From Jiangella endophytica (GTDB lineage Bacteria > Actinomycetota > Actinomycetes > Jiangellales > Jiangellaceae): DNA of 64,000 nucleotides. The DNA lies in the NCBI RefSeq assembly GCF_003427025.1, contig NZ_QVAI01000007.1, positions 241,219 to 305,218 on the forward strand, in the 5' to 3' direction. Position 1 is the first letter of the stretch. Each line of letters opens with the position of its first letter. Below the pieces are notes generated by a model. The model saw only the letters and a program-made list of their open reading frames with translations, ran no database searches and was not told where the DNA came from. Positions 8,988 to 17,167 of this stretch are shown here, piece after piece. Made by a program: the position numbers and the translations under genes.

Positions 8988-9007
8988 CCTTGACGCTCGC
9001 GTCAAGG
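8988..9007. promoter_or_regulatory. MerR-type operator upstream of merR-trx
   Basis: CCTTGACGCTCGCGTCAAGG is a near-perfect dyad (9-bp arms, 2-base centre) ending 14 bases before the MerR start. MerR regulators bind such dyads inside a long promoter spacer. The short distance to the start codon suggests autoregulation of the two-gene operon. Confidence 0.65.
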
Positions 9008-9021
9008 ATTACCGTCGAGGC

Positions 9022-9393
9022 ATGCGAATCGGCGACCTCGCGCAACGTGCCGGCACCACCACGCGCGCACTGCGGTTCTACGAGTCCCAGGGCCTGCTGA
9101 TGGCGCAGCGCGCCCCGAACGGCTATCGCGAGTACGACGAGGACGACCTGCGGCTGGTCACCGAGATCCAGACCCTGCAGAACATCGGCTTCAGCCTCGA
9201 CGACACCCGGCCGTTCGTGGAGTGCCTGCGCTCGGGCCACGAGTCCGGCGACTCCTGCGCCGACTCGATCGAGACCTACCGGCGCAAGCTCGCCGAGGTC
9301 GACGGCTACCTCGACCGGCTGACGGCGATCCGCGCCGGCATCCAGACCAAACTCGACGACGCCCAGGCGCGACAGCAGGGAGCCCGGCCATGA
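9022..9393 (+). CDS. MerR-family transcriptional regulator
   Basis: A 123-residue regulator beginning with the diagnostic MRIGDLAQRAGTTTRALRFYE helix-turn-helix, followed by the wing (GLLMAQRAPNGYREY) and a C-terminal coiled coil (SIETYRRKLAEVDGYLDRLTAIRAG) that makes the dimer. Two cysteines near residues 72 and 82 (VECLRSG, DSCADS) could sense a thiol stress or metal, but there is no clear metal-site pattern. The stop overlaps the ATG of the thioredoxin gene by four bases, so both are translated together. It probably controls its own operon through the dyad just upstream; the inducer is unknown. Confidence 0.9.
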   Translation: MRIGDLAQRAGTTTRALRFYESQGLLMAQRAPNGYREYDEDDLRLVTEIQTLQNIGFSLDDTRPFVECLRSGHESGDSCADSIETYRRKLAEVDGYLDRLTAIRAGIQTKLDDAQARQQGARP

Positions 9394-9713
9394 CCCTCAC
9401 CGTCACCGACGAGACGTTCGACCGCGAGGTGCTGCGGAGCGACATCCCGGTCCTGGTCGACTTCTGGGCGCAATGGTGCCCGCCGTGCCACATGATCGCG
9501 CCGATGCTGGACCAGCTGGCCGGCGAGCTCGAGGGCACCATCGCGATCCGCAAGATCAACAACGACGAGAACCCCGAGGTGGGCGCGCGCTACCGCGTGA
9601 TGTCGCTGCCCACGCTCATGCTGTTCGTCGACGGCGAGCCGGTGCAGGCGCTGGTCGGGGCGCGGCCGAAGGCCCGGCTGCTCAAGGAGCTGGACGACGC
9701 GCTCAGCCGCTGA
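9390..9713 (+). CDS. Thioredoxin with WCPPC active site
   Basis: Disulfide oxidoreductase of 107 residues with no signal peptide, so cytoplasmic. The active site reads WAQWCPPCHM, with Cys30 and Cys33; the usual thioredoxin has WCGPC. The Gly-to-Pro change is known in some thioredoxin-like proteins and alters redox potential. The rest is classical: VLVDFWA strand, KINNDENPEVGARYRV, and the cis-Pro loop SLPTLMLF. It is translationally coupled to the MerR gene, pointing to a thiol-stress response. Its last 11 bases overlap the end of the convergent methyltransferase gene. Confidence 0.93.
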   Translation: MTLTVTDETFDREVLRSDIPVLVDFWAQWCPPCHMIAPMLDQLAGELEGTIAIRKINNDENPEVGARYRVMSLPTLMLFVDGEPVQALVGARPKARLLKELDDALSR

Positions 9714-10494
9714 GCCACAGGCCACGGATCGCCCAGGCCCGGGCGGTGAGCGCGATCGAGCCGTCCGCCGCGACCGGGAGCCGTAGTCGCACCGCCGCGC
9801 GGATCGCCTCCTGCCTCGCCGTCGGCAGCGTCGCCAGGTACCCGGGCGCGGCGCCCTGGCCGCCGAGAAACGGACGCCAGTAGTCGTCGAACGTCGCGAA
9901 GTCCGTGGGGATGTCGATGGACCGGACCGTGACGTCGGCCAGCCCGGCCGCCCGCCACAGCCGGGTCAGCGGCTCCGGCCGGCACAGCGGGAAGCGAGCA
10001 CCCTCGTCCAGGTCGGCACCGGCCGGGTCGACGTCGGCGGCGGCCGCCCAGAAGTGCCGCATCAGCTGCATGCCCTCGGCGTAGTCCCACACGTAGGCGG
10101 CCACGACGGCGCCGGGCGCGGCCACCCGGACGAACTCCGCCGCGGCGGCCAGAGCGTCGGGCGCGAAGTTCAGCACCAGCCCGCTGACGACGGCATCGGC
10201 GGCGCCGGCCGCGACCGGCAGCGCCGCCGCCGAGCCGAGCGCGAACGTCGCGTCCGGGACCCGCGCGCGGGCGGTGGCCAGGAACCCGTCCGACGGATCG
10301 ACGCCGACGACGGAGTCGGGCGCGGCCAGCGTCAGCACGGCCTCGGTGAGCGCGCCCGTGCCGCAGCCGACGTCGACCCACCGCGCGCCACCGGGCACGT
10401 CCAGCCAGGGCACGAACGCGGCGGCGACCCGGCGGCTCCACCGGCCGACGTACGCCTCGTAGGCGTCGCCCTCAGCCCAGACGTCCGGCGCCAT
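9703..10494 (-). CDS. Class I SAM-dependent methyltransferase
   Basis: A 263-residue soluble methyltransferase. Motif I is WVDVGCGTGALTEAV (about residues 38-52), the acidic ribose-binding position is GVDPSD, and the post-II region reads ADAVVSGLVLNFAPD. The C-terminal half contains YVWDYAEGMQLMRHFW and FDDYWRPFLGG, which fits UbiE/COQ5-like small-molecule methyltransferases. The substrate cannot be inferred. It stands alone on this strand, divergent from the lysozyme gene and convergent with thioredoxin. Confidence 0.85.
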   Translation of the reverse strand: MAPDVWAEGDAYEAYVGRWSRRVAAAFVPWLDVPGGARWVDVGCGTGALTEAVLTLAAPDSVVGVDPSDGFLATARARVPDATFALGSAAALPVAAGAADAVVSGLVLNFAPDALAAAAEFVRVAAPGAVVAAYVWDYAEGMQLMRHFWAAAADVDPAGADLDEGARFPLCRPEPLTRLWRAAGLADVTVRSIDIPTDFATFDDYWRPFLGGQGAAPGYLATLPTARQEAIRAAVRLRLPVAADGSIALTARAWAIRGLWLSG

Positions 10495-10562
10495 GAGCCG
10501 ACGATACGTCCCTTCCGCCGGTTAGGGTGGCGGACGAAGGGGACGGATCGGGGGGACGAGAC

Positions 10563-11252
10563 ATGCGGCGCCGCATCATCATCACCATGTCCGTGGTGGT
10601 GGTGGCAGCGCTCGGACTGGGCGCGCTGCTCTGGTTCGTCGTCGTCCCGCACTGGCGGCCGGCGCTGGAGAACGGCGAGCGCTACGGCATCGACGTCTCG
10701 GCGCACCAGGACGAGATCGACTGGGATGCCGTCGCCGGCGACGGCATCCAGTTCGCCTACATCAAGGCCACCGAGGGCCAGGGCTGGGTCGACGACTGGT
10801 TCGACGAGAACTGGGCCGGCGCCGCCCGGGTCGGGCTCGACCGCGGCGCCTACCACTTCTTCACCCTCTGCGCGCCGGGCGAGGCACAGGCCGAGAACTT
10901 CCTCTCCGTCGCGCCGCCCGACGACGACGCATTGCCGCCGGTCATCGACCTGGAGCTGACCGGCAACTGCAGCGAGCGGCCGCCCGCCGACCAGGTGGCC
11001 GCCGAGGTCGACGCGTTCGTGCAGCTGGTCGAGCAGGCGTGGGGCCGCGACCTGCTGTTCTACGTCCGCCCCGACTGGGACGACGTCTACCCGGTTCGCG
11101 ACGGTCTGGACCGGCGGCTCTGGGACTACCGCTTCTTCCGCCGGCCCACCGACGAGCGCTGGCACGTCTGGCAGGTCAACACCTTCGCCCGGGTCGACGG
11201 CATCGACGGCCCGGTCGACCTCGACATCATGCGCAACGGCGACACGCCGTAG
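10563..11252 (+). CDS. GH25 family lysozyme-like muramidase, membrane anchored
   Basis: Peptidoglycan hydrolase of 229 residues. The ATG at 10563 has GGGGGG eight bases upstream; a GTG at 10527 would add 12 residues. A basic tail and one membrane segment (about residues 8-28) anchor it outside the membrane. The GH25 barrel begins with YGIDVSAHQ (Asp44), continues with FAYIKATEG (Glu71) and contains the catalytic pair in VIDLELTG (Asp129, Glu131), then ends with WHVWQVNTFARVDGIDGPVDLDI. All catalytic positions of the family appear present. Likely role: cell-wall turnover. Confidence 0.9.
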   Translation: MRRRIIITMSVVVVAALGLGALLWFVVVPHWRPALENGERYGIDVSAHQDEIDWDAVAGDGIQFAYIKATEGQGWVDDWFDENWAGAARVGLDRGAYHFFTLCAPGEAQAENFLSVAPPDDDALPPVIDLELTGNCSERPPADQVAAEVDAFVQLVEQAWGRDLLFYVRPDWDDVYPVRDGLDRRLWDYRFFRRPTDERWHVWQVNTFARVDGIDGPVDLDIMRNGDTP

Positions 11253-11265
11253 GGATCCCCCGAGT

Positions 11266-11315
11266 GTCAGAACGTGAACCGCGTCGCGCCGTAGGGGTCC
11301 TCGGCGCCCAGCGCG
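11266..11315 (-). repeat. Duplicated 3' tail of the neighbouring pyridoxamine-oxidase-like gene
   Basis: These 50 bases match 11587-11636, the 3' end of the next gene, at 46 of 50 positions in the same orientation. The copy still encodes a C-terminal tail ending ATRFTF plus the stop, but no gene body precedes it. It is either a relic of a tandem gene copy or one of two direct repeats made when something inserted at the gene end. Confidence 0.75.
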
Positions 11316-11586
11316 CTGGTCTTCGTCCTTGGCAAGGTCCACAGTCGCCGGACTGTCCGTCTCGTCCCGGTTTGCGGGGCGGTGAGCCTTGCCAAGGTGA
11401 CCGGTCCGGATGAGGCCTGCACCCAGGGGGCGAGGCCATGAGGCGTTCTGGCGCATCACGAGGTATGCATGCCTGGTGGAGCGGGAGAACGCCTGGTGTT
11501 GTCCGCGATCGTTGATGATCATCGTTGTCCACAAGCACTCACCGCGGCCCGCCCGCCCCACCGGAATCGGACTCGCGCGACCAGGC
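11316..11586. other. Non-coding insert with small inverted repeats between two 50-bp direct repeats
   Basis: No convincing gene lies here. It holds the inverted pair CCTTGGCAAGG (11327-11337) and CCTTGCCAAGG (11387-11397), a small hairpin ACAGTC-GCCG-GACTGT (11341-11356), and the palindrome GATGATCATC (11514-11523). Together with the flanking repeats this looks like a degenerate element or the decayed remains of a gene copy. Confidence 0.5.
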
Positions 11587-11587
11587 G

Positions 11588-12121
11588 TCAGAACGTGAAC
11601 CGCGTCGCGCCGAAAGGGTCCTCGGTACCCAGCGCGAACGCCGTCGACGGGACCAGGCGGTACACGTACCACGGCGGCGGGCCGGCGCTCGGAGCGCTGT
11701 ACTCGGCGGTGAACGCCTCGCCCTCGACCGTCGGCTCCCAGCCCTCGGCCGCGAACGCGTCGCGCACCCGTCGCAGCGTCGCATCGTCGGTCACGCGCTC
11801 CGCCGCCCCCTCGAGGACCACGTCGAACGGGTCCAGCGCGACGGTGATCGCGCACCGCGGGTCGGCGGCCAGGTTGCGCGACTTGCGGGTGCCCGGCCCG
11901 GAGGTGAAGTAGAAGGCGCCGTCGATCCACAGCGCGCCGAGCGGCATCACGTGCGGCCGGCCGTCCGGCCAGGTCGTCGCCAGCCAGCAGGTGTGCCGGT
12001 TCGGACCACCGTCGCCGGGTGCCTGGGGCACGCCCGCGTCCAGACGCGCACGCACCTTCGCCCACGGGATCAGCGGCGCGCCGTAGCCGTCGAGGTTCCG
12101 GTCACTGGTCGGTGTGGTCAT
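11588..12121 (-). CDS. Pyridoxamine 5'-phosphate oxidase-like (FMN-binding split barrel) protein
   Basis: A 177-residue protein; the ATG at 12121 follows AGGAGGG. The split-barrel core is visible: CWLATTWPDGRPHVMPLGALWIDG (strands 1-3), FYFTSGPGTRKSRNLAADPR (the phosphate-binding RKxxNL segment) and CAITVALDPFDVVLEGAAERV. The family binds FMN or F420 and includes many general flavin-dependent oxidoreductases; true PdxH specificity is not supported. Its 3' 50 bases are duplicated 321 bases downstream. Confidence 0.88.
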   Translation of the reverse strand: MTTPTSDRNLDGYGAPLIPWAKVRARLDAGVPQAPGDGGPNRHTCWLATTWPDGRPHVMPLGALWIDGAFYFTSGPGTRKSRNLAADPRCAITVALDPFDVVLEGAAERVTDDATLRRVRDAFAAEGWEPTVEGEAFTAEYSAPSAGPPPWYVYRLVPSTAFALGTEDPFGATRFTF

Positions 12122-12265
12122 CGTCGCCCTCCTTCGACGTCCTCTCTGACGAGTAGACCAGGAACCGCGCCGGAACGACTCGTGTGAGACGTCCGGGTTT
12201 GCCCCGATGTGGGCGCGGGAAGAGATGTCTACTGACCCGACGTCTGCCCCCCGAAGGGACCCGGC

Positions 12266-12673
12266 ATGATCGTGCTCGGACTGATCCTCCTCGTCGCTGC
12301 CGCCGCAGCGGTCGTCATCGCCGTCATCGCCGGTGGCGACACCGTCACGCTCAGCGCCTTCGACGTCGACCTCGACTCGCCGGTCTGGGGCGTCTTCGCC
12401 GCCGGCGTCGCTGCGGGCCTGCTGCTGTTCCTCGGGATCCTGGCGATCGTCGCCGGGGTGAACCGCTCGCGTTCCCGGCGCGAGGAGATCGAGTACCTGC
12501 GCGAGCAGGTCGCCCGGCACGAGCGGACGGCCGGCCGCGACGCCGAGGAGCCCGTGGTGAGCGACTGGCTCGGCCAGGCGCACACCCATACCCGTACCGA
12601 CACCACGACGGCAGAGCCGGCGGTCCGATCCGGCGCCACCTCCGGCGCGGCCCCGCTCTACCGGCAGGGCTGA
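12266..12673 (+). CDS. Small two-segment membrane protein, LapA-like
   Basis: 135 residues; the ATG at 12266 follows GAAGGGA. Two membrane segments (about residues 2-22 and 42-65) are followed by a basic, charged helix (NRSRSRREEIEYLREQVARHERTAG) resembling the coiled coil of LapA-domain proteins, then a low-complexity Thr/His tail (AHTHTRTDTTTAEP). Function unknown. Its end overlaps the convergent phosphatase gene by 16 bases. Confidence 0.75.
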   Translation: MIVLGLILLVAAAAAVVIAVIAGGDTVTLSAFDVDLDSPVWGVFAAGVAAGLLLFLGILAIVAGVNRSRSRREEIEYLREQVARHERTAGRDAEEPVVSDWLGQAHTHTRTDTTTAEPAVRSGATSGAAPLYRQG

Positions 12674-13272
12674 CGTCTCCGGGCGCCACCCGTCACGACG
12701 TCGGCCAGCAGCACCCAGGCGAGGAAGACCAGCACCGGGGCGACGGCCTCGCCCACGGTGTGCCAGCCGCTGACGACCACCTCCGCCAGGGTCGCGACGA
12801 CGGCAAGGACCGCCAGGGCGCTCACCCACCGGCGTGCCGCGGCCGGCGCCGCCAGCACGGCCAGCAGCGCCGCGGACAGCACCAGCGGCACGTGGCCGCT
12901 GAGCAGGGCCTCACCCGACGAGCGCGCACTCGGCGGGAACGGCAGCCGGCCCGCCTTGAACGCCTGCACCGTGAGGTTGGCGCCGGCGGCGACGACGGCG
13001 CCGAACAGCGCCGCCCGCGGATCGCGCCGGTAGGTCACGACGATCAGCACGGCCATCAACACCAGCACGAACGGCGGCACGATGCGGCCGAAGCCGCCGC
13101 GCAGCAGGCGCCAGACTCCGTCGCGCCAGCCGGACACGGCGTCGGCGGCCGAGCTCTCGATCCCGGTCCCCCACGACGTGCCGCCCAGCACGTACGCGAC
13201 CGCGACCGCGGCGCCGAGCGACGCCGCGGCGGCGAGCAGGGTGAGCAGACGCCGGGTGGTCCGGCCGGTCAT
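12658..13272 (-). CDS. PAP2-superfamily membrane phosphatase, divergent
   Basis: 204 residues from the ATG at 13272, which overlaps the stop of the upstream acetyltransferase gene by four bases. Five or six membrane segments surround the PAP2 signature: KAGRLPFP, LSGHVPL and SGWHTVGEA, corresponding to KxxxxxxRP, PSGH and SRxxxxxHxxxD. The nucleophile-region His is present in both SGH and GWHT. The final Asp is replaced by Glu and the Arg of the third motif is missing, so activity is uncertain. The family dephosphorylates lipid phosphates such as undecaprenyl pyrophosphate or phosphatidate. Confidence 0.78.
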   Translation of the reverse strand: MTGRTTRRLLTLLAAAASLGAAVAVAYVLGGTSWGTGIESSAADAVSGWRDGVWRLLRGGFGRIVPPFVLVLMAVLIVVTYRRDPRAALFGAVVAAGANLTVQAFKAGRLPFPPSARSSGEALLSGHVPLVLSAALLAVLAAPAAARRWVSALAVLAVVATLAEVVVSGWHTVGEAVAPVLVFLAWVLLADVVTGGARRRQPCR

Positions 13273-13883
13273 CCCGCCTCGGCCGCGGCCACCGGCTCGA
13301 CGGCCTGCCCGCCGTCGGTCTCGGCGAACCGGTCGCCGGTGACGGGGCACCGCCACCGCCCGTCGCCGTCCGCCTCCAGCGGTACGCCGGCCCGCCCCAC
13401 CCACCGCAACCGGCGCGCCGGGACGCCGGCCACGAGCGCGTAGTCGGGCACGTCGCCGGCCACCACCGCGCCGGCCGCGACCGTGGCCCAGCGCCCGACC
13501 ACCACCGGCGCGATCAGCACGGCACGTGCGCCGATGGATGCGCCTTCACGCACCGTCACGCCCACCGGCGTCCAGTCGTCGGCGGACTTCAGGGTGCCGT
13601 CGGGATTGACCGCACGCGGATACAGGTCGTTGGTCAGCACGGCCGCCGGGCCGACGAACACACCGGCCTCGAGCACCGCCGGTTCGTAGACCAGCGCGTA
13701 GTTCTGGATCTTGCACGCCGCGCCGACCCGGACACCTGGTCCGATGTAGGCGCCGCGTCCGATGACGCAGTCCGCGCCGACCTCGGCGTCCTCACGGATC
13801 TGCGCGAGATGCCACACCGTCGTGCCGTCGCCGACGGCCGCGCGCGCGTCGACGTCGGCCGACGCGTCGATCCTTGCGTCCAC
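13269..13883 (-). CDS. Left-handed beta-helix acetyltransferase (WlbB/WbpD-like)
   Basis: A 204-residue hexapeptide-repeat transferase. Repeats run from VDARAAVGDGTTVWHLAQI through VGADCVIGRGAYIGPGVRVGAACKIQNYALVYE to ASIGARAVLIAPVVVGRWATVAAGAVVAGDVPDYALVAGVPARRL. The segment after VFVGPAAVLTNDLYPRA matches enzymes that acetylate the 3-amino group of UDP-diamino-uronic acids or dTDP-amino sugars. The last 40 residues include a CPVTGDRFAE segment. It is coupled to the phosphatase gene and close to the polysaccharide locus, so a nucleotide-amino-sugar substrate is likely. Confidence 0.85.
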   Translation of the reverse strand: MDARIDASADVDARAAVGDGTTVWHLAQIREDAEVGADCVIGRGAYIGPGVRVGAACKIQNYALVYEPAVLEAGVFVGPAAVLTNDLYPRAVNPDGTLKSADDWTPVGVTVREGASIGARAVLIAPVVVGRWATVAAGAVVAGDVPDYALVAGVPARRLRWVGRAGVPLEADGDGRWRCPVTGDRFAETDGGQAVEPVAAAEAG

Positions 13884-14053
13884 TCGAGCCCCCTCGTCGA
13901 GTCATGCTGCCGGAGCCCACCCGCTCCCGGCGCCCGCCGCGTCTTGCATAGCGGAGATGCGCGGGATGAGGCTACAGTGAGTATTCGCCTGTGACGAGCC
14001 GCGGGGAGGGCAGTTCGTCGTTCTGCAGGTGTTCACACGGGTGGGGGGCCGCC

Positions 14054-14746
14054 GTGAAACACACACCAGCCATGGTCGCTGCCGTGGTGCTCGCATGCGC
14101 CGTGGCCGGCTGCTCCGGCGACGACGAGTCGCCCAGTGCCGCGGACCAGCCGCGGGACGCCACCCAGTCGGCTGCCGCGCCGGACCCGTCGGGCATGGCG
14201 CCCGGCGCGCAGCCCACCGACCAACCCACCGATCAGGGCAGCCCGGGCGACGCCGGAGCCACGCCCGGCAGCACGGCCACCGGCAGCGGCGGTGCGACCG
14301 AGGGCGACGGCAGCGAAGTGATCCCGCAGCCGCAGGGCACCGAGCCGCCCCGGCTGGACGAGCTCTACGCCGACGCGCCCGCGGCCGAGTCGTTGGCGCA
14401 GGTTCCGCCGGACGGCAGCGCGAGCGGCGAGCTGGTCGACGGCTTCCCGGTCGGCGTCATCGACCTCGTGCCGGACGCCACGGTCACCGCGAGCGCGGTG
14501 TCGGCCGAGGGCGAGCGGGTCCAGGTCATGCTGGAGGGCACGGCACCGGGGTCGCCCGACGAGGTGGTCGGGCACTACCGCGCCCTCTTCGTCGGAGGCG
14601 GGTTCGCCGAGGACGTCGTGCCGACGGTGGCCGGCACCACGGCGGCGGCGTTCTCCCGGTCCGGCGACTCCCTGGTGGTGAGCTCGCGGACGGCCGACGA
14701 GGAGACGGTGTTCAGCGTGACCGGCGTGCTGGTCGCCCAGGGCTGA
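14054..14746 (+). CDS. Lipoprotein of unknown function
   Basis: 230 residues from the GTG at 14054, which has a run of Gs just upstream. The signal peptide ends in AVAGC, with the lipidated Cys near residue 20. A long Ser/Pro/Gly/Thr-rich low-complexity tether follows (to about residue 105). A folded C-terminal domain (about 120-230) contains VGHYRALFVGGGFAEDVVPTVAGTTAAAFSRSGDSLVVSS, a pattern of small surface beta-alpha domains I cannot name. It leads a tight operon: the MFS gene begins three bases after its stop. Confidence 0.7.
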   Translation: MKHTPAMVAAVVLACAVAGCSGDDESPSAADQPRDATQSAAAPDPSGMAPGAQPTDQPTDQGSPGDAGATPGSTATGSGGATEGDGSEVIPQPQGTEPPRLDELYADAPAAESLAQVPPDGSASGELVDGFPVGVIDLVPDATVTASAVSAEGERVQVMLEGTAPGSPDEVVGHYRALFVGGGFAEDVVPTVAGTTAAAFSRSGDSLVVSSRTADEETVFSVTGVLVAQG

Positions 14747-14749
14747 CGG

Positions 14750-16063
14750 ATGTACATCACCCTGCGCGACCGCCCGAAGGCCGGCCAGCAGTCTCCGCCG
14801 CGAACGAAGGGCAAGGTCTCGTCGGTCGTCGTGACGCTGGGCGTCGTGAGCCTGATGACCGACATCTCGTCCGAGGCGGTGGCGGCGATCCTGCCGCTCT
14901 ACGTCACGGCGGCGCTGGGCCTCACGACCATCGCCTACGGCTTCATCGACGGCCTGATGCAGGGGGCCAGCGCGCTGGTCCGCATCGCCGGCGGCTGGGC
15001 GGCCGACCGCGGCGACCACCCGAAGTGGGTCGCCGTCGTCGGGTACGGACTGTCGATGGTCACCCGGGCCGGGCTGCTGATCGCCTCCGGCTTCGCCGCC
15101 ATCACGGCGCTGGTGGCGATCGACCGGGTCGGCAAGGGCATCCGGACGGCACCCCGCGACGCGATGATCACCGCGGCGTCCGACCCCGCGCACCTGGGCC
15201 GCTCGTTCGGGGTGCACCGCACCCTCGACACCATCGGCGCCGCGCTCGGCCCGCTGCTCGCCTTCGTCATCCTGTGGGCCATCCCGGACGGCTACACCAC
15301 CGTCTTCGTCCTGTCACTGGGCTGCGCGGTCATCGGGTTCGCGCTGCTGGCCCTGCTGGTGCCCGACGTCCGGCCGCGCCGGCGCGCCGCCGCCGAGCCG
15401 GCCGAACCCGGCGAACCGGCCGAACCCGGCGAGCCGGCCGAGAAGCCCGCCGGCCGCCCGTTCAGCTGGCGCTCGGTGGCCGAGCCGCGGCTGCGCCGGC
15501 TGCTGATCGTCTCGGGCGTCCTGGGACTGCTCACCATCGGCGACGGCTTCATCTATCTCGCGCTGCAGTCGCGCGACGGGTTCGCCACCCAGTGGTTTCC
15601 GCTCCTGTACGTCGGGACCAACGTGGCCTACCTCGCGCTGGCCATCCCGGTGGGCCGGCTCGCCGACCGCGTCGGCCGCGCCCGCGTGCTCGTCCTGGGG
15701 CATCTGGCGCTGCTCGCCGCCTACCTGTGCGCCGGGTCGGCCACCGGCATGGCCGGGCTGACCGTCGCGACGCTCGTGCTGCTCGGGGTGTTCTACGCCG
15801 CCACCGATGGCGTCCTGGCCGCGCTCGCCGGCCAACTGGCCGACACCTCGGTCCGGGCCGCCGCCATCGGGACCGCGCAGACGGTCGTGGCCGTCACCCG
15901 GATGATCGCGGCGGCGGCGTTCGGCGTCCTCTGGTACGGACTGGGCCGCAGCCCGGCGATGCTGCTGGTGGCGGCGCTCCTCGCGGTCGCGGTCCCGGTG
16001 TGCTTCCTGGCGTTGCGTGGCCTCGACTCCGCGCGGCCCGTCCCTGGCGGCGTTCCGGCATGA
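14750..16063 (+). CDS. Major facilitator superfamily transporter
   Basis: 437 residues with about 12 membrane segments. The N-half carries SLMTDISSEAVAAILPLYV and the loop DRVGKGIRTAPRDAMI, which place it in a conserved group of MFS proteins near the fosmidomycin-resistance/YxaM type. The central cytoplasmic loop has a short repeat (AEPGEPAEPGEPAE) from an 18-bp duplication. The second half has the motif-A-like GRLADRVGRARVLVLGH. Substrate unknown. It is coupled on both sides: three bases after the lipoprotein and overlapping the next gene by four bases, suggesting the three work together at the envelope. Confidence 0.85.
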   Translation: MYITLRDRPKAGQQSPPRTKGKVSSVVVTLGVVSLMTDISSEAVAAILPLYVTAALGLTTIAYGFIDGLMQGASALVRIAGGWAADRGDHPKWVAVVGYGLSMVTRAGLLIASGFAAITALVAIDRVGKGIRTAPRDAMITAASDPAHLGRSFGVHRTLDTIGAALGPLLAFVILWAIPDGYTTVFVLSLGCAVIGFALLALLVPDVRPRRRAAAEPAEPGEPAEPGEPAEKPAGRPFSWRSVAEPRLRRLLIVSGVLGLLTIGDGFIYLALQSRDGFATQWFPLLYVGTNVAYLALAIPVGRLADRVGRARVLVLGHLALLAAYLCAGSATGMAGLTVATLVLLGVFYAATDGVLAALAGQLADTSVRAAAIGTAQTVVAVTRMIAAAAFGVLWYGLGRSPAMLLVAALLAVAVPVCFLALRGLDSARPVPGGVPA

Positions 16064-17079
16064 CGGCGCGCAACCGGCGGGTCATCGGCTTCGCCCTCGT
16101 CGTCCTCGTGGTCGTCGTGGCGGCCGGCGGTTACGGCTGGTCGGAGTACGTCCGCAGCCGTGATGCCCAGACGACCGCCAGCGACGTCGACCTCGTCCCG
16201 GCGGACGTGACGGTGACCGGCAACCGGATCGTGTTCCGCAGCACGGCGCCCGGCGATCTGTACGGCCGGGTCGCCGCCGTCGCCGCCGACGACCCCGGCG
16301 GCCCGCGCGAGGTGGCGCCGATCGCCTGCGACCGCGTCGACACCACCGGCGACCGCACGGTGTGCCTGCGCACCGACCGCGGCATCGTCACCACCTTCGA
16401 GGCCTCAGTGCTCGACGCGAACTGGCAGCCGACGCAATCATGGCCGTTGCCGGGAATTCCGAGTCGCACCCGGCTGTCGCCCGACGGCTCTCTCGTGGCC
16501 ACGACGTCATTCGTCACCGGCCATTCCTACATGTCGACGGGATTCTCCACCGAGACGATGATCCACGAGATCGGCGGCCGCGACTACGGGAACATCGAAG
16601 AATTCGATCTCCTCGTCGACGGCGAAAAGATCGCTCCGGTCGACCGGAATATGTGGGGCGTCACGTTCGCCGACGACTCCACCTTCTATGCGACCGCCCA
16701 ATCCCGGGCGCTCGGTCACACGTGGCTGGTTCGCGGCGATCTCGAGACGCGGACGCTGAGCGTCGTCCGCGACGGCGTCGAGTGCCCGTCGCTGTCCCCC
16801 GACGGCAGCCGCATCGCCTTCAAGAAGGACGTCGACGACGGGCCCGGCGTGCACTGGTCGATCGCGGTCCTGGACGTCGCCAGCGGTGACGAGACCGTGC
16901 TCGACGAGCAACGCAACGTCGACGACCAGGTCGAATGGCTCGACGACGACACTCTTCTCTACGGCCTTCCGCGCGACGGCGAGGCCGGCGTCAGCGACGT
17001 GTGGGCGGTCCCGGCCACGGGCGGAGAACCGCGGGTGCTGATCCCGCAGGCGTGGTCACCAGCGGTGGTGCGATCATGA
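16060..17079 (+). CDS. Membrane-anchored TolB-like beta-propeller protein
   Basis: 339 residues. One N-terminal membrane segment (about 8-26) is followed by an extracellular beta-propeller. Propeller blades are marked by TRLSPDGSLVATTSF, CPSLSPDGSRIAFKK, WSIAVLDVASGDETVLDE, QVEWLDDDTLLYGL and DVWAVPATGGEPRVLIP. The last of these is the classical TolB/WD40-like blade. No catalytic residues are visible. It shares the operon with the lipoprotein and MFS protein; a role in surface binding or monitoring is possible. Confidence 0.8.
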   Translation: MTARNRRVIGFALVVLVVVVAAGGYGWSEYVRSRDAQTTASDVDLVPADVTVTGNRIVFRSTAPGDLYGRVAAVAADDPGGPREVAPIACDRVDTTGDRTVCLRTDRGIVTTFEASVLDANWQPTQSWPLPGIPSRTRLSPDGSLVATTSFVTGHSYMSTGFSTETMIHEIGGRDYGNIEEFDLLVDGEKIAPVDRNMWGVTFADDSTFYATAQSRALGHTWLVRGDLETRTLSVVRDGVECPSLSPDGSRIAFKKDVDDGPGVHWSIAVLDVASGDETVLDEQRNVDDQVEWLDDDTLLYGLPRDGEAGVSDVWAVPATGGEPRVLIPQAWSPAVVRS

Positions 17080-17167
17080 CGATCAACGCTCCGACGCGCC
17101 GTCCAGAACCACTGGCCTGTGAGACACTGCAGGTCAGGCACCTATCGATGGGCGAGGTCGACGACTC

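Noticed and set aside
10332..12065. 577-codon minus-strand frame spanning the lysozyme gene and the insert
   Set aside because: It runs antisense through a clear GH25 gene and across the non-coding repeat region; no domain is seen.
13884..14053. Promoter with TTGCAT (13944-13949) and TACAGT (13973-13978)
   Set aside because: The 23-base spacing is too long for a normal sigma-70-type promoter, so I did not list it as a feature.
14029..17079. One 1016-codon frame suggesting a giant gene
   Set aside because: Its first half is out of frame with the lipoprotein and MFS genes; only the last 339 codons form the TolB-like protein.
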